A stretch of 64,000 nt of DNA from Kribbella steppae (GCF_004342025.1 NZ_SLWN01000007.1:213611-277610), one strand, 5' to 3'; positions 24,212 through 32,637 are shown, numbered from the stretch's first letter. The notes: a model not told the origin generated them from the sequence alone. Numbers and translations are program-made.

Positions 24212-25152
24212 AGGTTCACCTCCGCGTTGTTCCACTCGATCCAGGGCACCGCGTGGAAGTACTGCCGTGACACGGCCTCGCCCACCTCACGCACTGTGGT
24301 CTGCAGCGCCTGCAGCCGGCCAGTGAGATCGTCCAGCAGCTCAGCCGGTCGCAGGAACTCCAGCTCGCTCCTCGCCTTCCCCAGCAGCCGTGAGGCCTCC
24401 GCACCCGCGCCGATCCTGGCAGACGGGCCGTGGTCGAGCGCTTCCAGGCAGGACTCGGCCTGCGTCAGTGCATGGAAGGCAGACCGTGGGAACAACCTGT
24501 CCAGCAGCAGGAACTGCACGACGCGCGAGGCGTCCAGTGCACCGCGATACGTCCGCAGGTATGTGTCATGAGCACCCGCAGAGCGCAGTACCGTCACCCA
24601 CCCTGGCGAGGTCGGCTTGTCACCCACTCGGGACATCAGCAGTCGGACGATCATGTCCACCCGCTCCACTGACCGCCCCAGCACCAGGAACCGCCAGCCG
24701 TCGTCCCGACTCATCGTGGAGTCCGCCAGCCCGGCGAACATCGCCGCCCGGTCCTCCACGAAGGTGAAGAACTCGTGCGGCCCTACACGACGAGCAGCAC
24801 GCTGCCGCTCGGGTACGGCGTTCCACATCGCGTTGATGCACTGCCACAGCTCGCTGGACACCACCTCACGCGCCACCCTGGTGTTCTCCCGGGCACTCTC
24901 GATCGAGGACACGATCGAGCCGGACTCCGGCGACATCGCGACCAGCTCCGTCAGCCCCCACACGTCCAGCTGGGTGCCGTCAGGTGGACTGATGCCGAGG
25001 ACCGACAGCAGAGTGCGGCTCTCACCATCGGCGTCGACTGTGGCGTCCTCGAGCAGTTGGTGGACCGACACATCGAGGATCCGCGCGGTGTCATCCGCAC
25101 GTTCGACGTACCGGCCGATCCAATACAGCGACTCGGCGTTGCGTGCGAGCAT
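24208..25152 (-). CDS. alpha-E domain protein (DUF403)
   Basis: A 314-aa all-helical protein of the alpha-E family. The opening MLARNAESLYWIGRYVERAD is diagnostic. The rest carries helical motifs such as RDDGWRFLVLGRSVERVDM and VVQFLLLDRLFPRSA. No catalytic site is known; it is the fixed partner of circularly permuted ATP-grasp and transglutaminase proteins. I chose the ATG at 25152, which has GGAGG eight bases upstream, over a GTG at 25161 too close to that site. It starts 17 bp after the ATP-grasp stop and overlaps the next gene, so the three are one operon. Confidence 0.93.
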   Translation of the reverse strand: MLARNAESLYWIGRYVERADDTARILDVSVHQLLEDATVDADGESRTLLSVLGISPPDGTQLDVWGLTELVAMSPESGSIVSSIESARENTRVAREVVSSELWQCINAMWNAVPERQRAARRVGPHEFFTFVEDRAAMFAGLADSTMSRDDGWRFLVLGRSVERVDMIVRLLMSRVGDKPTSPGWVTVLRSAGAHDTYLRTYRGALDASRVVQFLLLDRLFPRSAFHALTQAESCLEALDHGPSARIGAGAEASRLLGKARSELEFLRPAELLDDLTGRLQALQTTVREVGEAVSRQYFHAVPWIEWNNAEVNL

Positions 25153-25168
25153 CGTCAGCACCTCCCCA

Positions 25169-26764
25169 TCACTGTTGCTGCTGCTGTTGGGCGACGTTCA
25201 GTTCAGGACCGCGCTCCGGTGTCGACGCCTCGTCAGACTTGACCGCTGTCGCGCCGAGCCCGCGTCCACGCAGCTCGGCGTCATCGGAGGCTCTGGGCGC
25301 CAGCACCCAGGTGTCCTTGGACCCGCCGCCCTGCGACGAGTTGACGATCAGACTGCCCTCGGGAATCGCCACCCGGGTCAGTCCGCCCGGCAGCACGAAC
25401 ACGTCCTCGCCGTCGTTCACCGCGAACGGCCGCAGGTCCACATGCCTCGGCTGCAACCGCTCACCGACCTTGGTAGGCACAGTGGACAGCTGTACGACGG
25501 GCTGCGCGATCCAGCCCCGTGGATTGGTCCTGATCCGGCGACGCTGGGCCTGCAACTCCTTGGGCGAGGCATCCGGTCCGAAGACGATGCCGTAGCCACC
25601 TGAGCCCTCGACAGGCTTCGTGACGAGCTCGTCCAACCGGTCCAGCACCTCGGCCTGCTCAGTGGGCAACCAGCAGCGGTAGGTGTCCACGTTCGGCAGC
25701 AGTGGGGTCTCACCCAGGTAGTACTTGAGGATCTCCGGGAGATACGTATAGATCAGCTTGTCGTCGCCGACACCGTTGCCGATCGCGTTGGCGATGACCA
25801 CGTTGCCGGCCCGTGCCGCGTTCGCCAGGCCGGCGACACCGAGCACGGAGTCCGGTACGAACTGCACCGGGTCCAGGAACTCGTCGTCGATCCGCCGGTA
25901 GATCACATCCACCCGCTGCTCGCCCTCGGTGGTCCGCAGGTAGATCACGTTGTTGCGGGCGAGCAGGTCACGCCCCTCGACCAGCTCCACACCCATCTGC
26001 CGCGCCAACAGTGAGTGCTCGAAGTACGCCGAGTTGTAGACACCTGGTGTGAGTACGACGACGTTCGGGTCGGTCGCACTCGGCGGAGCCGCGGCTCTGA
26101 GCGCTCTGAGCAGGTGGACCGCGTAGTCGCCGACCGCACGGACCCGGTGCTTGGCGAACAGGTCCGGGAACACCCTCGTCATCGTCCGGCGGTTCTCCAT
26201 CACGTACGACACCCCGGACGGGCTGCGCAGGTTGTCCTCCAGCACCCGGAAGTCGCCCTGCTCGTCGCGGACCACGTCGATCCCGGCCACGTGGATCCGG
26301 ACGCCGTTCGGCGGGGCGATGCCGGCCGCCTGCCGGTGGAAGTGCTCGCACGAGGTGATGAGTCGCCGCGGCAGTACGCCGTCCGCCACGATCTGCTGCG
26401 GACCGTAGATGTCGGCCAGGAACGCCTCCAGCGCCCGGACCCGCTGCACGATGCCGCGCTCCAGCCGGGACCACTCCGAGGCCGTGATCACCCGCGGCAC
26501 CAGGTCCAACGGGAACGGCCGCTCCTGGCCGGACAGGCTGAACGTGATGCCCTGGTCGACCAGAGCCCGGTCCAGCGCCTCGGACCTGGTGGTGAGGTCC
26601 CCGGGCTGCAGTGGCCTGAGTGAGTCGTGCAGCCGCTTGTACGCCGTACGTACGCCGTCGACCGGGTCGAACATCTCGTCGTACGCCCCGGCGTGCGGGC
26701 GCCGCGGATCGAGGTACCCGTCGAACAACTGTGGGCCTGCGGGGCGGGAGGATGCGCGGCTCAT
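25169..26764 (-). CDS. circularly permuted type 2 ATP-grasp protein
   Basis: A 531-aa member of the circularly permuted ATP-grasp family (DUF404/DUF407). Visible family blocks are YDEMFDPVDGVRTAYKRL, FLADIYGPQQIVADGVLPRR, LEDNLRSPSGVSYVMENRR, GAGDDKLIYTYLP-like GVGDDKLIYTYLPEIL, and the ATP-loop region KPVEGSGGYGIVFG. It presumably forms amide bonds using ATP. It heads the operon with alpha-E and transglutaminase proteins. I took the ATG at 26764 (AGGTGAAG upstream). The C-terminus ends in six consecutive Gln, from a CAG/CAA run, which is unusual for this family in my experience. Confidence 0.93.
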   Translation of the reverse strand: MSRASSRPAGPQLFDGYLDPRRPHAGAYDEMFDPVDGVRTAYKRLHDSLRPLQPGDLTTRSEALDRALVDQGITFSLSGQERPFPLDLVPRVITASEWSRLERGIVQRVRALEAFLADIYGPQQIVADGVLPRRLITSCEHFHRQAAGIAPPNGVRIHVAGIDVVRDEQGDFRVLEDNLRSPSGVSYVMENRRTMTRVFPDLFAKHRVRAVGDYAVHLLRALRAAAPPSATDPNVVVLTPGVYNSAYFEHSLLARQMGVELVEGRDLLARNNVIYLRTTEGEQRVDVIYRRIDDEFLDPVQFVPDSVLGVAGLANAARAGNVVIANAIGNGVGDDKLIYTYLPEILKYYLGETPLLPNVDTYRCWLPTEQAEVLDRLDELVTKPVEGSGGYGIVFGPDASPKELQAQRRRIRTNPRGWIAQPVVQLSTVPTKVGERLQPRHVDLRPFAVNDGEDVFVLPGGLTRVAIPEGSLIVNSSQGGGSKDTWVLAPRASDDAELRGRGLGATAVKSDEASTPERGPELNVAQQQQQQ

Positions 26765-26866
26765 CTGCGCATCTTCACCTAGGAACGCCGGCCTCGCACC
26801 CGGAACGCTCGGCAGTTTTCCCGCACGTAACATTGCGGACAGTCAAATCGAACCGTGGAGGGCCTG

Positions 26867-27334
26867 ATGTCCGAACGTCTGTCCGTCGGCGACGCCGCAC
26901 CCGATTTCACCCTCCCGGATGCCGACGGCAACGAGGTCGCGCTGAAGGACCTGCGCGGGAAGAACGTGATCGTCTACTTCTACCCGGCCGCGATGACGCC
27001 GGGCTGCACCAAGCAGGCGTGCGACTTCCGCGACTCGCTCGACTCCCTCCAGGCCGCCGGCTACACCGTCCTGGGCATCTCACCGGACAAGCCGGCGAAG
27101 CTGGCCAAGTTCCGCGACCGCGACGGCGTGACGTTCCCGCTGCTGAGCGACCCGGACAAAGAGGTGCTGACGGCGTACGCCGCGTTCGGCGAGAAGACGA
27201 TGTACGGCAAGAAGGTCACCGGCGTGATCCGCTCCACCTTCGTCGTCGACCCGGACGGCAGGATCGCCGTCGCCCAGTACAACGTCAAGGCCACCGGCCA
27301 CGTCGCCAAACTCCGCCGCGACCTCGGCCTCTGA
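26867..27334 (+). CDS. bcp: thioredoxin-dependent thiol peroxidase (Bcp/PrxQ)
   Basis: A 155-aa atypical 2-Cys peroxiredoxin. The active-site motif is TPGCTKQACDF, with peroxidatic Cys47 and resolving Cys52, matching the alpha-type PrxQ arrangement. The flanking DFTLPDADGNEV and VYFYPAAMTPG are typical. It reduces hydrogen peroxide and organic peroxides using thioredoxin. I chose the ATG at 26867 with GGAGG eight bases upstream, rather than an in-frame GTG at 26855 that overlaps that site. It is divergent from the ATP-grasp operon; TAACAT near 26828 could be its -10. Confidence 0.95.
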   Translation: MSERLSVGDAAPDFTLPDADGNEVALKDLRGKNVIVYFYPAAMTPGCTKQACDFRDSLDSLQAAGYTVLGISPDKPAKLAKFRDRDGVTFPLLSDPDKEVLTAYAAFGEKTMYGKKVTGVIRSTFVVDPDGRIAVAQYNVKATGHVAKLRRDLGL

Positions 27335-27436
27335 GTGACAGGGATCCGGCGACCTTCCAGGACCGTCCGGCAGAGGGAAACCTTCGACCGTTTCATGCAG
27401 ATGGTCCATGGAACGGTCGCTTGAGCAGAGGATCCA

Positions 27437-27454
27437 GTGTGATTTGGATCACAC
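27437..27454. promoter_or_regulatory. Crp/GlxR-type binding site
   Basis: GTGTGATTTGGATCACAC is a palindrome with six matching bases on each side and contains TGTGA-N6-TCACA, the consensus of Crp-family regulators including mycobacterial Crp and corynebacterial GlxR. It lies 207 bp upstream of the VWA protein gene and about 100 bp after bcp. Within the 326-base gap 27335-27660 it is the clearest signal. Confidence 0.6.
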
Positions 27455-27479
27455 AGACATTTCACCACACCGCAGCCGG

Positions 27480-27502
27480 ATCACTACCTTCTGTGATTTT
27501 TT
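27480..27502 (+). terminator. weak hairpin with T run
   Basis: ATCAC (27480-27484) pairs with GTGAT (27493-27497), followed by six T residues. The stem is short, so termination would be modest. It could instead be a second, degenerate Crp-type inverted repeat. Confidence 0.3.
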
Positions 27503-27660
27503 GAGCGTTCCTGCGAAAGAGCCGTACTCCCAGGGCCGCCAGCGTTTCGTTGCAGTCCCTGGTCGGGTGTGTCTTGAACCACCTCGACCTTCGCCCTGAC
27601 CAGCCGAAAGCGGGTAATCTGCGCCCGCAGTCAGCCTCTGGGAGGGAGGGACCTGCCGCG

Positions 27661-29322
27661 ATGGGAAAACATTCCTCTGCGGTGACGCGAAGTAACAACA
27701 ACCGCCGTTCGGTGTACATCACCGCGGTCGGGCTTCTGGTGATCTCGCTGGGCGCCGTGTTCGTCGTCCGGTCCTTCGGGTCCGAGGCGGGAGCCGACGG
27801 CTTCCTCGGCGGTGGCAGCCAGTCGTGCGACGACCCCACACAGGTGTCGCTCAGCACCACGCCCGAACTGCAGTCGTCACTGGAGTCGGCGGCCAAGTCG
27901 CTGGCCACCAAGGGCGGCGACGACGGAACTCCGTGTCTGCAGTTCACCATCAGCGCGGCTCCCTCGGCGAAGGTCGCCCAGGATCTCGCGGCCAACAGTG
28001 ACAACCGTCCCGACCTGTGGATCCCGGACTCCTCGCTCTGGGTCGCCCAGGCCGACGACGGCCAGAACGTGCCGACCGTGGCCGTACAGTCCATCGCCTC
28101 CTCACCTCTGGTGCTGGTCGGACGGAACACCAACTTCGCCGACACCTCGTCCTGGCTGCGCGCGTTCGGCGCCGCCCAGCCGGCCCTGCTGGACCCGCTG
28201 AGCACGTCGCCAGGTGCACTCGCGCTGCTCGCGATCCAGTCGGAGCGGCAGCGGACGTCGGCATCCGACGGCCAGGTCGCCGGCGTGATCGTCCCGCTGG
28301 CGCAGCGGCTCGGCTCGATGGCCAAGCCGTACACCGACCCGACCGCCCTGTTCGGCCGTGCCGATCAGGACGGCAGCACGGTCGTCGTACCCGCGTCCGA
28401 GCAGAGCTTTGTGAAGTACCAGGAGGACCACCCGGACGCCCAGCTGAAGGCGAGGGTGCCGGCCACTGGCACCCTCTCGCTGGACTACCCGATCGTGGTC
28501 ACCGCGAAGTCCGACGCCGAGCAGGCCGCCGAAGCCGCCAAGGTGCTCGCGGCCGAGCTGCTCACCGACGGCTCCAGCCAGGCTCGCGACGCGGCCGGCT
28601 TCCGGGACGCGCTGTTCAGCCCGCTGACCGCCGGTCGCGGCGTCGGCGACATCACGCAGCTGACCAAGCCGAACGGCGAGACGATCGACAAGACGCTGCT
28701 CAACTGGACCCGGCTGTCGCTGTCCACCCACTCGCTCGCGGTGATCGACATCTCCGGCTCCATGGGCGAGAAGGCCGGCACCAAGACCCGGATGCAGCTC
28801 ACCGTCGAGGCGGCTACCGGCGGTCTGGCGCTGTTCCCGAACAGCGCGTCGCTCGGCCTGTGGACCTTCTCGACCAAGATCGGGAAGGACGGTGCCGACT
28901 ACAAGGAGCTGGTCCCGATCGCGCCGCTGTCGGATCGGCAGCGCAAGAAGATCGTGGACAACCTGAAGATCCAGCACCCGGTCGTGGGCGGCGGCACAGG
29001 CCTGTACGACACAGCCATCGCCGCAGTCCGAGCGGTCCGGAACGACTACAACCCGGCGGCCGTCAATACCGTGCTGCTCTTCACCGACGGCCAGGGCAAT
29101 CAGGACGACCCAGGCAGCCTGACCCTGGATCAGGCCATCCGGGCGTTGGAGGCCCTCCGCGACCCGGCTCGCCCGGTCCGGATCATCGCCCTCGGCTTCG
29201 GCCCCGACGCAAACGCCGACGAACTCCGCCGCCTCGTCGCAGCCACCGGCGGCCAGTCCTACGTCGCCCGCAACCCGGCCGACCTGCAGCAGGTCTTCAT
29301 CGACGCCCTCCAGAGCCGCTGA
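27661..29322 (+). CDS. membrane-anchored substrate-binding and VWA domain protein
   Basis: A 553-aa protein. An N-terminal membrane anchor (VYITAVGLLVISLGAVFVV, about 21-39) is followed by a periplasmic-binding-protein-like region to about 340 (DLWIPDSSLWVAQ, YPIVVTAKSDAEQAA), then a von Willebrand A domain from about 357 with the MIDAS motif DISGSMGEKAG (D-x-S-x-S) and LLFTDGQGN. The fusion is common in actinobacteria, but its substrate and partner are unknown. The ATG follows GGGAGGGAGGG by ten bases. A Crp-type site upstream suggests cAMP-linked or carbon-linked control. tRNA-Leu follows 47 bp downstream. Confidence 0.88.
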   Translation: MGKHSSAVTRSNNNRRSVYITAVGLLVISLGAVFVVRSFGSEAGADGFLGGGSQSCDDPTQVSLSTTPELQSSLESAAKSLATKGGDDGTPCLQFTISAAPSAKVAQDLAANSDNRPDLWIPDSSLWVAQADDGQNVPTVAVQSIASSPLVLVGRNTNFADTSSWLRAFGAAQPALLDPLSTSPGALALLAIQSERQRTSASDGQVAGVIVPLAQRLGSMAKPYTDPTALFGRADQDGSTVVVPASEQSFVKYQEDHPDAQLKARVPATGTLSLDYPIVVTAKSDAEQAAEAAKVLAAELLTDGSSQARDAAGFRDALFSPLTAGRGVGDITQLTKPNGETIDKTLLNWTRLSLSTHSLAVIDISGSMGEKAGTKTRMQLTVEAATGGLALFPNSASLGLWTFSTKIGKDGADYKELVPIAPLSDRQRKKIVDNLKIQHPVVGGGTGLYDTAIAAVRAVRNDYNPAAVNTVLLFTDGQGNQDDPGSLTLDQAIRALEALRDPARPVRIIALGFGPDANADELRRLVAATGGQSYVARNPADLQQVFIDALQSR

Positions 29323-29369
29323 CCCAGGTCGCCTCCCCTAGGATGTCCCCCGGGGAGGCGACTCCCACA

Positions 29370-29450
29370 GCCTGAGTGGTGGAACGGCAGACACGCCGGC
29401 TTTAGGTGCCGGTGCCCCCGGGCGTGCGGGTTCAAATCCCGCCTCAGGCA
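29370..29450 (+). tRNA. tRNA-Leu (anticodon UAG)
   Basis: Acceptor arms GCCTGAG (29370-29376) and CTCAGGC (29443-29449) pair fully. The anticodon arm is CCGGC-TTTAGGT-GCCGG, giving anticodon TAG. The long variable arm is of the class II tRNA type, and the T arm is GCGGG-TTCAAAT-CCCGC. Discriminator A at 29450; the CCA end is not encoded (ACCC follows). Confidence 0.97.
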
Positions 29451-29488
29451 CCCGCTTCACATCCCACCTCTGAGATCCTCACCAGCGG

Positions 29489-30322
29489 TCAATCCACGGA
29501 TCTACGCAGGGGTGCGTCACCCGGCTGCAGGTTGAAGTGGGTGGCGGCGGAGGCGCCGCGGATTACCAGTTCCAGGTACCCGGTGCCGGAGCTGCCGGGG
29601 ATTAGGCCGGGGGCGTTCCGGGGGACGGCGGTGAGGTGGGGGTAGCAGGTGACGTTGGTCTGCTTGGTGGTGCCGTCGGCGGTGCGGTGGGTGACGGGGA
29701 TGGATGCGCCGAGGGTGAAGCCGATGGCGGTGGGGTGGCAGTTGAGTTTGCAGTTGCCGAAGTTGTCGATGACCCTGACGGTCGGTGGCTCGTCCGGGGT
29801 CAGCGGTACGACGGTCGGCGTCGACGGGACCGGGCGGTCGTCGGCGATCCACTTGGCCAGCAGCGGGAGATACCAGAGGCTGCGGAACTGCGTGTCCGCG
29901 ATCCTGTCCACCTCGGCGGGCTCGAGGTTCGTCCAGGATGCTGAGGCCAGGACCTCGCGAATGTCGGTGACGAACACCTTCTGTACGTCGAGTTCCCGGC
30001 GTACCAGCTCCAAGGCACGGGCGTTGAAAGTGCTGGCGACGAGGTGCTGGCCGTACCAGAAGTAGCAGAACGGTACGCCGTTGGGCCAAGCGCCGTCGCG
30101 AGGCGCGATGTTGAGCAAGGTGATGGTCGGATGACCATCCTCGCCGAGGGACTCCGTGGATCTCAGACAGTCCAGCAGAGTGAGGGCGGCGAAGGCCTCC
30201 GGATCAGGGCCGTCGGCGGCCACGATGGTGGGCGACTGTCCGAACAAGGCGCCGATGCGGGTGCTGAGCCGGGCCCGGGCGTTCCCGTCGGAACAGTCGG
30301 TGAGGTAGGTGATCGGGTACAT
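29489..30322 (-). CDS. SAM hydrolase (adenosine-forming; SAM hydroxide adenosyltransferase, DUF62)
   Basis: A 277-aa protein of the SAM-dependent fluorinase/chlorinase-like family. The N-terminus YPITYLTDCSDGNARARL holds the conserved Asp residues near the SAM ribose. VIDNFGNCKLN corresponds to the D.FGN strand of the C-terminal domain. Most members hydrolyse SAM to adenosine and methionine and are not halogenases; no halide-site signature can be judged from sequence alone. The ATG at 30322 has CAGGAG five bases upstream. A strong terminator hairpin lies only 33 bases before the start codon, so expression probably depends on read-through or attenuation. Confidence 0.85.
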   Translation of the reverse strand: MYPITYLTDCSDGNARARLSTRIGALFGQSPTIVAADGPDPEAFAALTLLDCLRSTESLGEDGHPTITLLNIAPRDGAWPNGVPFCYFWYGQHLVASTFNARALELVRRELDVQKVFVTDIREVLASASWTNLEPAEVDRIADTQFRSLWYLPLLAKWIADDRPVPSTPTVVPLTPDEPPTVRVIDNFGNCKLNCHPTAIGFTLGASIPVTHRTADGTTKQTNVTCYPHLTAVPRNAPGLIPGSSGTGYLELVIRGASAATHFNLQPGDAPLRRSVD

Positions 30323-30354
30323 GCGTGCTCCTGGAGATGTTTGCAGCTGGGACG

Positions 30355-30389
30355 AAAAGAGAGAGGCCCCCGACATCGGGGCCTCTCTC
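30355..30389 (-). terminator. intrinsic terminator / possible attenuator ahead of the SAM hydrolase
   Basis: On the minus strand a 12-bp perfect stem (GAGAGAGGCCCC with its complement) closes a 7-base loop and is followed by CTCTCTTTTCG, giving a U-rich tail. It ends 33 bases before the ATG at 30322, leaving no room for a separate complete promoter. TTGCAGC before and GCTGCAA after the hairpin could pair, enclosing it. Confidence 0.7.
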
Positions 30390-30416
30390 GCTGCAAGCGT
30401 CAGTGCGCGCGCGCCG

Positions 30417-30452
30417 CTAGAGTCCTCCGCATCGAGGGCTCAGCATTCGCAT
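30417..30452 (-). CDS. possible leader peptide MRMLSPRCGGL
   Basis: An 11-codon open frame (ATG at 30452, TAG stop) lies between the oxidoreductase stop and the terminator hairpin. It includes one Cys codon and sits inside a GCCGCTA/TAGCGGC stem. No ribosome-binding site is evident. Short upstream frames preceding a terminator are the form of translational attenuators, but this one may be chance. Confidence 0.25.
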   Translation of the reverse strand: MRMLSPRCGGL

Positions 30453-30489
30453 AGCGGCGTACCAGGTCACGATCGGGATGGTAGCACCC

Positions 30490-31662
30490 TCACCGAGCCT
30501 GGCCGTCGTCGAAATACGTGACCAATGCCGGGTCCAGGGGCGGGATGTCGATCGGGGTTCCGTTGTCGCGCAGGGATGTCGTCGCGGCGTACCCGGCGGC
30601 CACTGCGGCGCGCGCCGCGACCGGGGACGTGAGCGTCGCGCCACCGTCGCGGACGAAGCGAACGAACTCGTCGACCAGCACCGGGTCGGCGCCGCCGTGG
30701 TGGTCCGTGCTGCCCGGGATCTCGACCACCTGGTCGGCGTCCTCGCGGTAGCCCGAGCGGCGGCTGTTCCAGACCTTCACGACGCCGCCGGAGGTGTCGC
30801 CGAAGTTCTCCAGCCGCCCCTCCGTGCCGATCACCGTGTAGTTGCGCCAGTAGTCCGGCGTGTAGTGGCACTGCTGGTAGGTGACGTAGACCCCGTTGTC
30901 CAGCAGGAGATTCGCCATCGAGATGTCCTCGACGTCCATCACCGGCGCCATCCCCTTCTGCGACAGCGGCGGCCAGTTGTCCTGGGACACGAAGTCGGCG
31001 AAGCGCTGCTCGGAACGGTCGAGCCGGTCCTCGATCCCGCCGTACAGGGTGAGCGCGCCCATCGCGTTCACGCGCGTCGTGTACCCGCCGGCCAGCCAGT
31101 GCATCACATCGATGTCATGGGCACCTTTCTGCAACAGCAGGCTGGTGGTACGACGCCGATCGGCGTGCCAGTCCTTGAAGTAGAAGTCGCCGCCGTGACC
31201 GACGAAGTGCCGGCACCAGATCGCCTTCACCTCACCGATCGCGCCGGCCTGGATGAGTTCGCGCATCTTCAGGACGACGGGCATGTGCCGCATGTTGTGG
31301 CCGACGTACAGCCGCGCACCGCTGTCGTACGCGGCCTGCAGTACACGGTCGCAGCCGGAGGTGGTGATCGCGAGCGGCTTCTCCACGAACACCGACACAC
31401 CAGCCCGGAGGAAGTCGATCGCCGGGTCCTCGTGCAGGTCGTCCGGCGTGGTCAGGAAGACCCCGTCGAGCTTCTGGTCGAGCAGCTCCGCGTGGTCGGC
31501 GTGGGTGGTGGCGTCCGGGTACAGCACCTGCGCCGCGTCTCGCTGGGCAGCGGCCGGGTCGGCGAGGGCGACGACCTCGGAACCTTCGCCGGGCCGGTGG
31601 GCATACTGCGCGATGCGGCTACGGGCACCGAGACCCACCACACCGAACCGAAGATCAGTCAT
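30490..31662 (-). CDS. Gfo/Idh/MocA family oxidoreductase
   Basis: A 390-aa NAD(P)-dependent sugar-type oxidoreductase. The Rossmann motif GVVGLGARSRIA opens the protein, and the family Lys is in VFVEKPLAI (about residue 100). The C-terminal sheet domain contains WCRHFVGHGGDFYFKDW and HDIDVMHWLAGG, with the conserved Asp and His of the substrate site. The sugar substrate is unassigned. I chose the ATG at 31662, ten bases after AGGAG; longer in-frame starts give an implausible N-terminus. It is the upstream neighbour of the SAM hydrolase gene, separated by a terminator. Confidence 0.9.
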   Translation of the reverse strand: MTDLRFGVVGLGARSRIAQYAHRPGEGSEVVALADPAAAQRDAAQVLYPDATTHADHAELLDQKLDGVFLTTPDDLHEDPAIDFLRAGVSVFVEKPLAITTSGCDRVLQAAYDSGARLYVGHNMRHMPVVLKMRELIQAGAIGEVKAIWCRHFVGHGGDFYFKDWHADRRRTTSLLLQKGAHDIDVMHWLAGGYTTRVNAMGALTLYGGIEDRLDRSEQRFADFVSQDNWPPLSQKGMAPVMDVEDISMANLLLDNGVYVTYQQCHYTPDYWRNYTVIGTEGRLENFGDTSGGVVKVWNSRRSGYREDADQVVEIPGSTDHHGGADPVLVDEFVRFVRDGGATLTSPVAARAAVAAGYAATTSLRDNGTPIDIPPLDPALVTYFDDGQAR

Positions 31663-31787
31663 ATCCAGACATCTCCTGCACATAGTTGTTTGTAGCAGCC
31701 TAACTCCGCGCACTTCCGTCCTTCAATCACCCGTCCTCCCACTGGATTTGCCCCACTCGTCATCCGGCCATCACCGGCGGCTCGACC

Positions 31788-31799
31788 GGTGACGTCACC
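31788..31799. promoter_or_regulatory. palindrome before the SGNH hydrolase gene
   Basis: GGTGACGTCACC is a perfect 12-bp palindrome ending ten bases before the GTG at 31810. An overlapping TCACCGG/CCGGTGA hairpin (31771-31792) precedes it. It may be an operator or a structure affecting translation. Confidence 0.35.
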
Positions 31800-31809
31800 A
31801 TGACGGAAT

Positions 31810-32637
31810 GTGAGCCTCCACTACGTGGCACTGGGGGACTCGACCACCGTGGGTGTCGGGGACCCGATGAACGGCAGCAGTACGACCGACCTCTCCGGTG
31901 CCGGCGCGCGCCCGGGCGAAGGGTGGCGGGGCTGGGCCTCGCTGCTCGCCGACTCCCTGGCCAGTTCCCACCGTGTGACGTTTTCCAACTTCGCGACCAG
32001 CGGCGCCACCGCACCGGTCGTCGCGACCGAGCAACTGCCCGAGACCGGTACCGGTCCGATCGACATCGCCTCACTCATCGTCGGGGTCAACGACACCCTG
32101 CGCTCCACCTTCGACCCCGGCCGGATCCGCGACTGCCTGCAGCTCTGCGCCGAGCAGTTGACCACTCGCGGCGCAATGCTGCTCACCGTCCGGTTCCACG
32201 ACCACGGCCAGGTGTTCGGCCTGCCCTCGTGGCTGCGCCGACCGCTGTGGCAGCGGATCGAGCAGGTCAATCTCGCGTACGACGACCTGCACGCGAAGTA
32301 CGGCGGGATCCGGCTGGACATGGCCGACTACCCGGAGGTGTACCGCAGGGATTTCTGGAGCGTCGACCGGCTCCACCCGGGTGAACGTGGTCACCGGCGG
32401 TTGGCCCGGGGGTTCGCCGACGAACTGGCTCGTCGCGGGCTGCAGATCGACGTACCGCCGGAATTGGACTGTGCATCCACGCCGCCGAGTAAGTGGGCGG
32501 ACACGGTCTGGTTGGTCCGCGAGGGGGTCCCGTGGCTCGGTCGGCGGGCCGGAGACCTGACGCCGTGGGCCGCCCGGATGGCGGTCAGTCAGCTCAGGCC
32601 GGCGACCAATGCGGAGGTCCAGAGCGTCGAGGCATAG
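31810..32637 (+). CDS. SGNH/GDSL hydrolase
   Basis: A 275-aa esterase-type protein without signal peptide. Block I is YVALGDSTTVGVG (nucleophile Ser), block III is IVGVNDTLR (Asn), and block V is WSVDRLHPGERGH (catalytic Asp and His), so the site is complete. The extra C-terminal segment (about 215-275) carries TVWLVREGVPWLGRR, typical of actinobacterial cytoplasmic GDSL proteins. The GTG at 31810 lacks a clear ribosome-binding site. The gene ends ten bases before rph, and the rph -10 box lies within its last codons. Confidence 0.9.
   Translation: MSLHYVALGDSTTVGVGDPMNGSSTTDLSGAGARPGEGWRGWASLLADSLASSHRVTFSNFATSGATAPVVATEQLPETGTGPIDIASLIVGVNDTLRSTFDPGRIRDCLQLCAEQLTTRGAMLLTVRFHDHGQVFGLPSWLRRPLWQRIEQVNLAYDDLHAKYGGIRLDMADYPEVYRRDFWSVDRLHPGERGHRRLARGFADELARRGLQIDVPPELDCASTPPSKWADTVWLVREGVPWLGRRAGDLTPWAARMAVSQLRPATNAEVQSVEA

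Noticed and set aside
30323..30489. Known SAM riboswitch class upstream of the SAM hydrolase
   Set aside because: I could not match conserved cores of known SAM riboswitch classes, so I report only the terminator and possible attenuation.
30417..30644. 75-codon leftward frame overlapping the end of the Gfo/Idh gene
   Set aside because: It overlaps a well-supported gene in another frame; only its last 11 codons outside the gene were kept as a tentative leader peptide.
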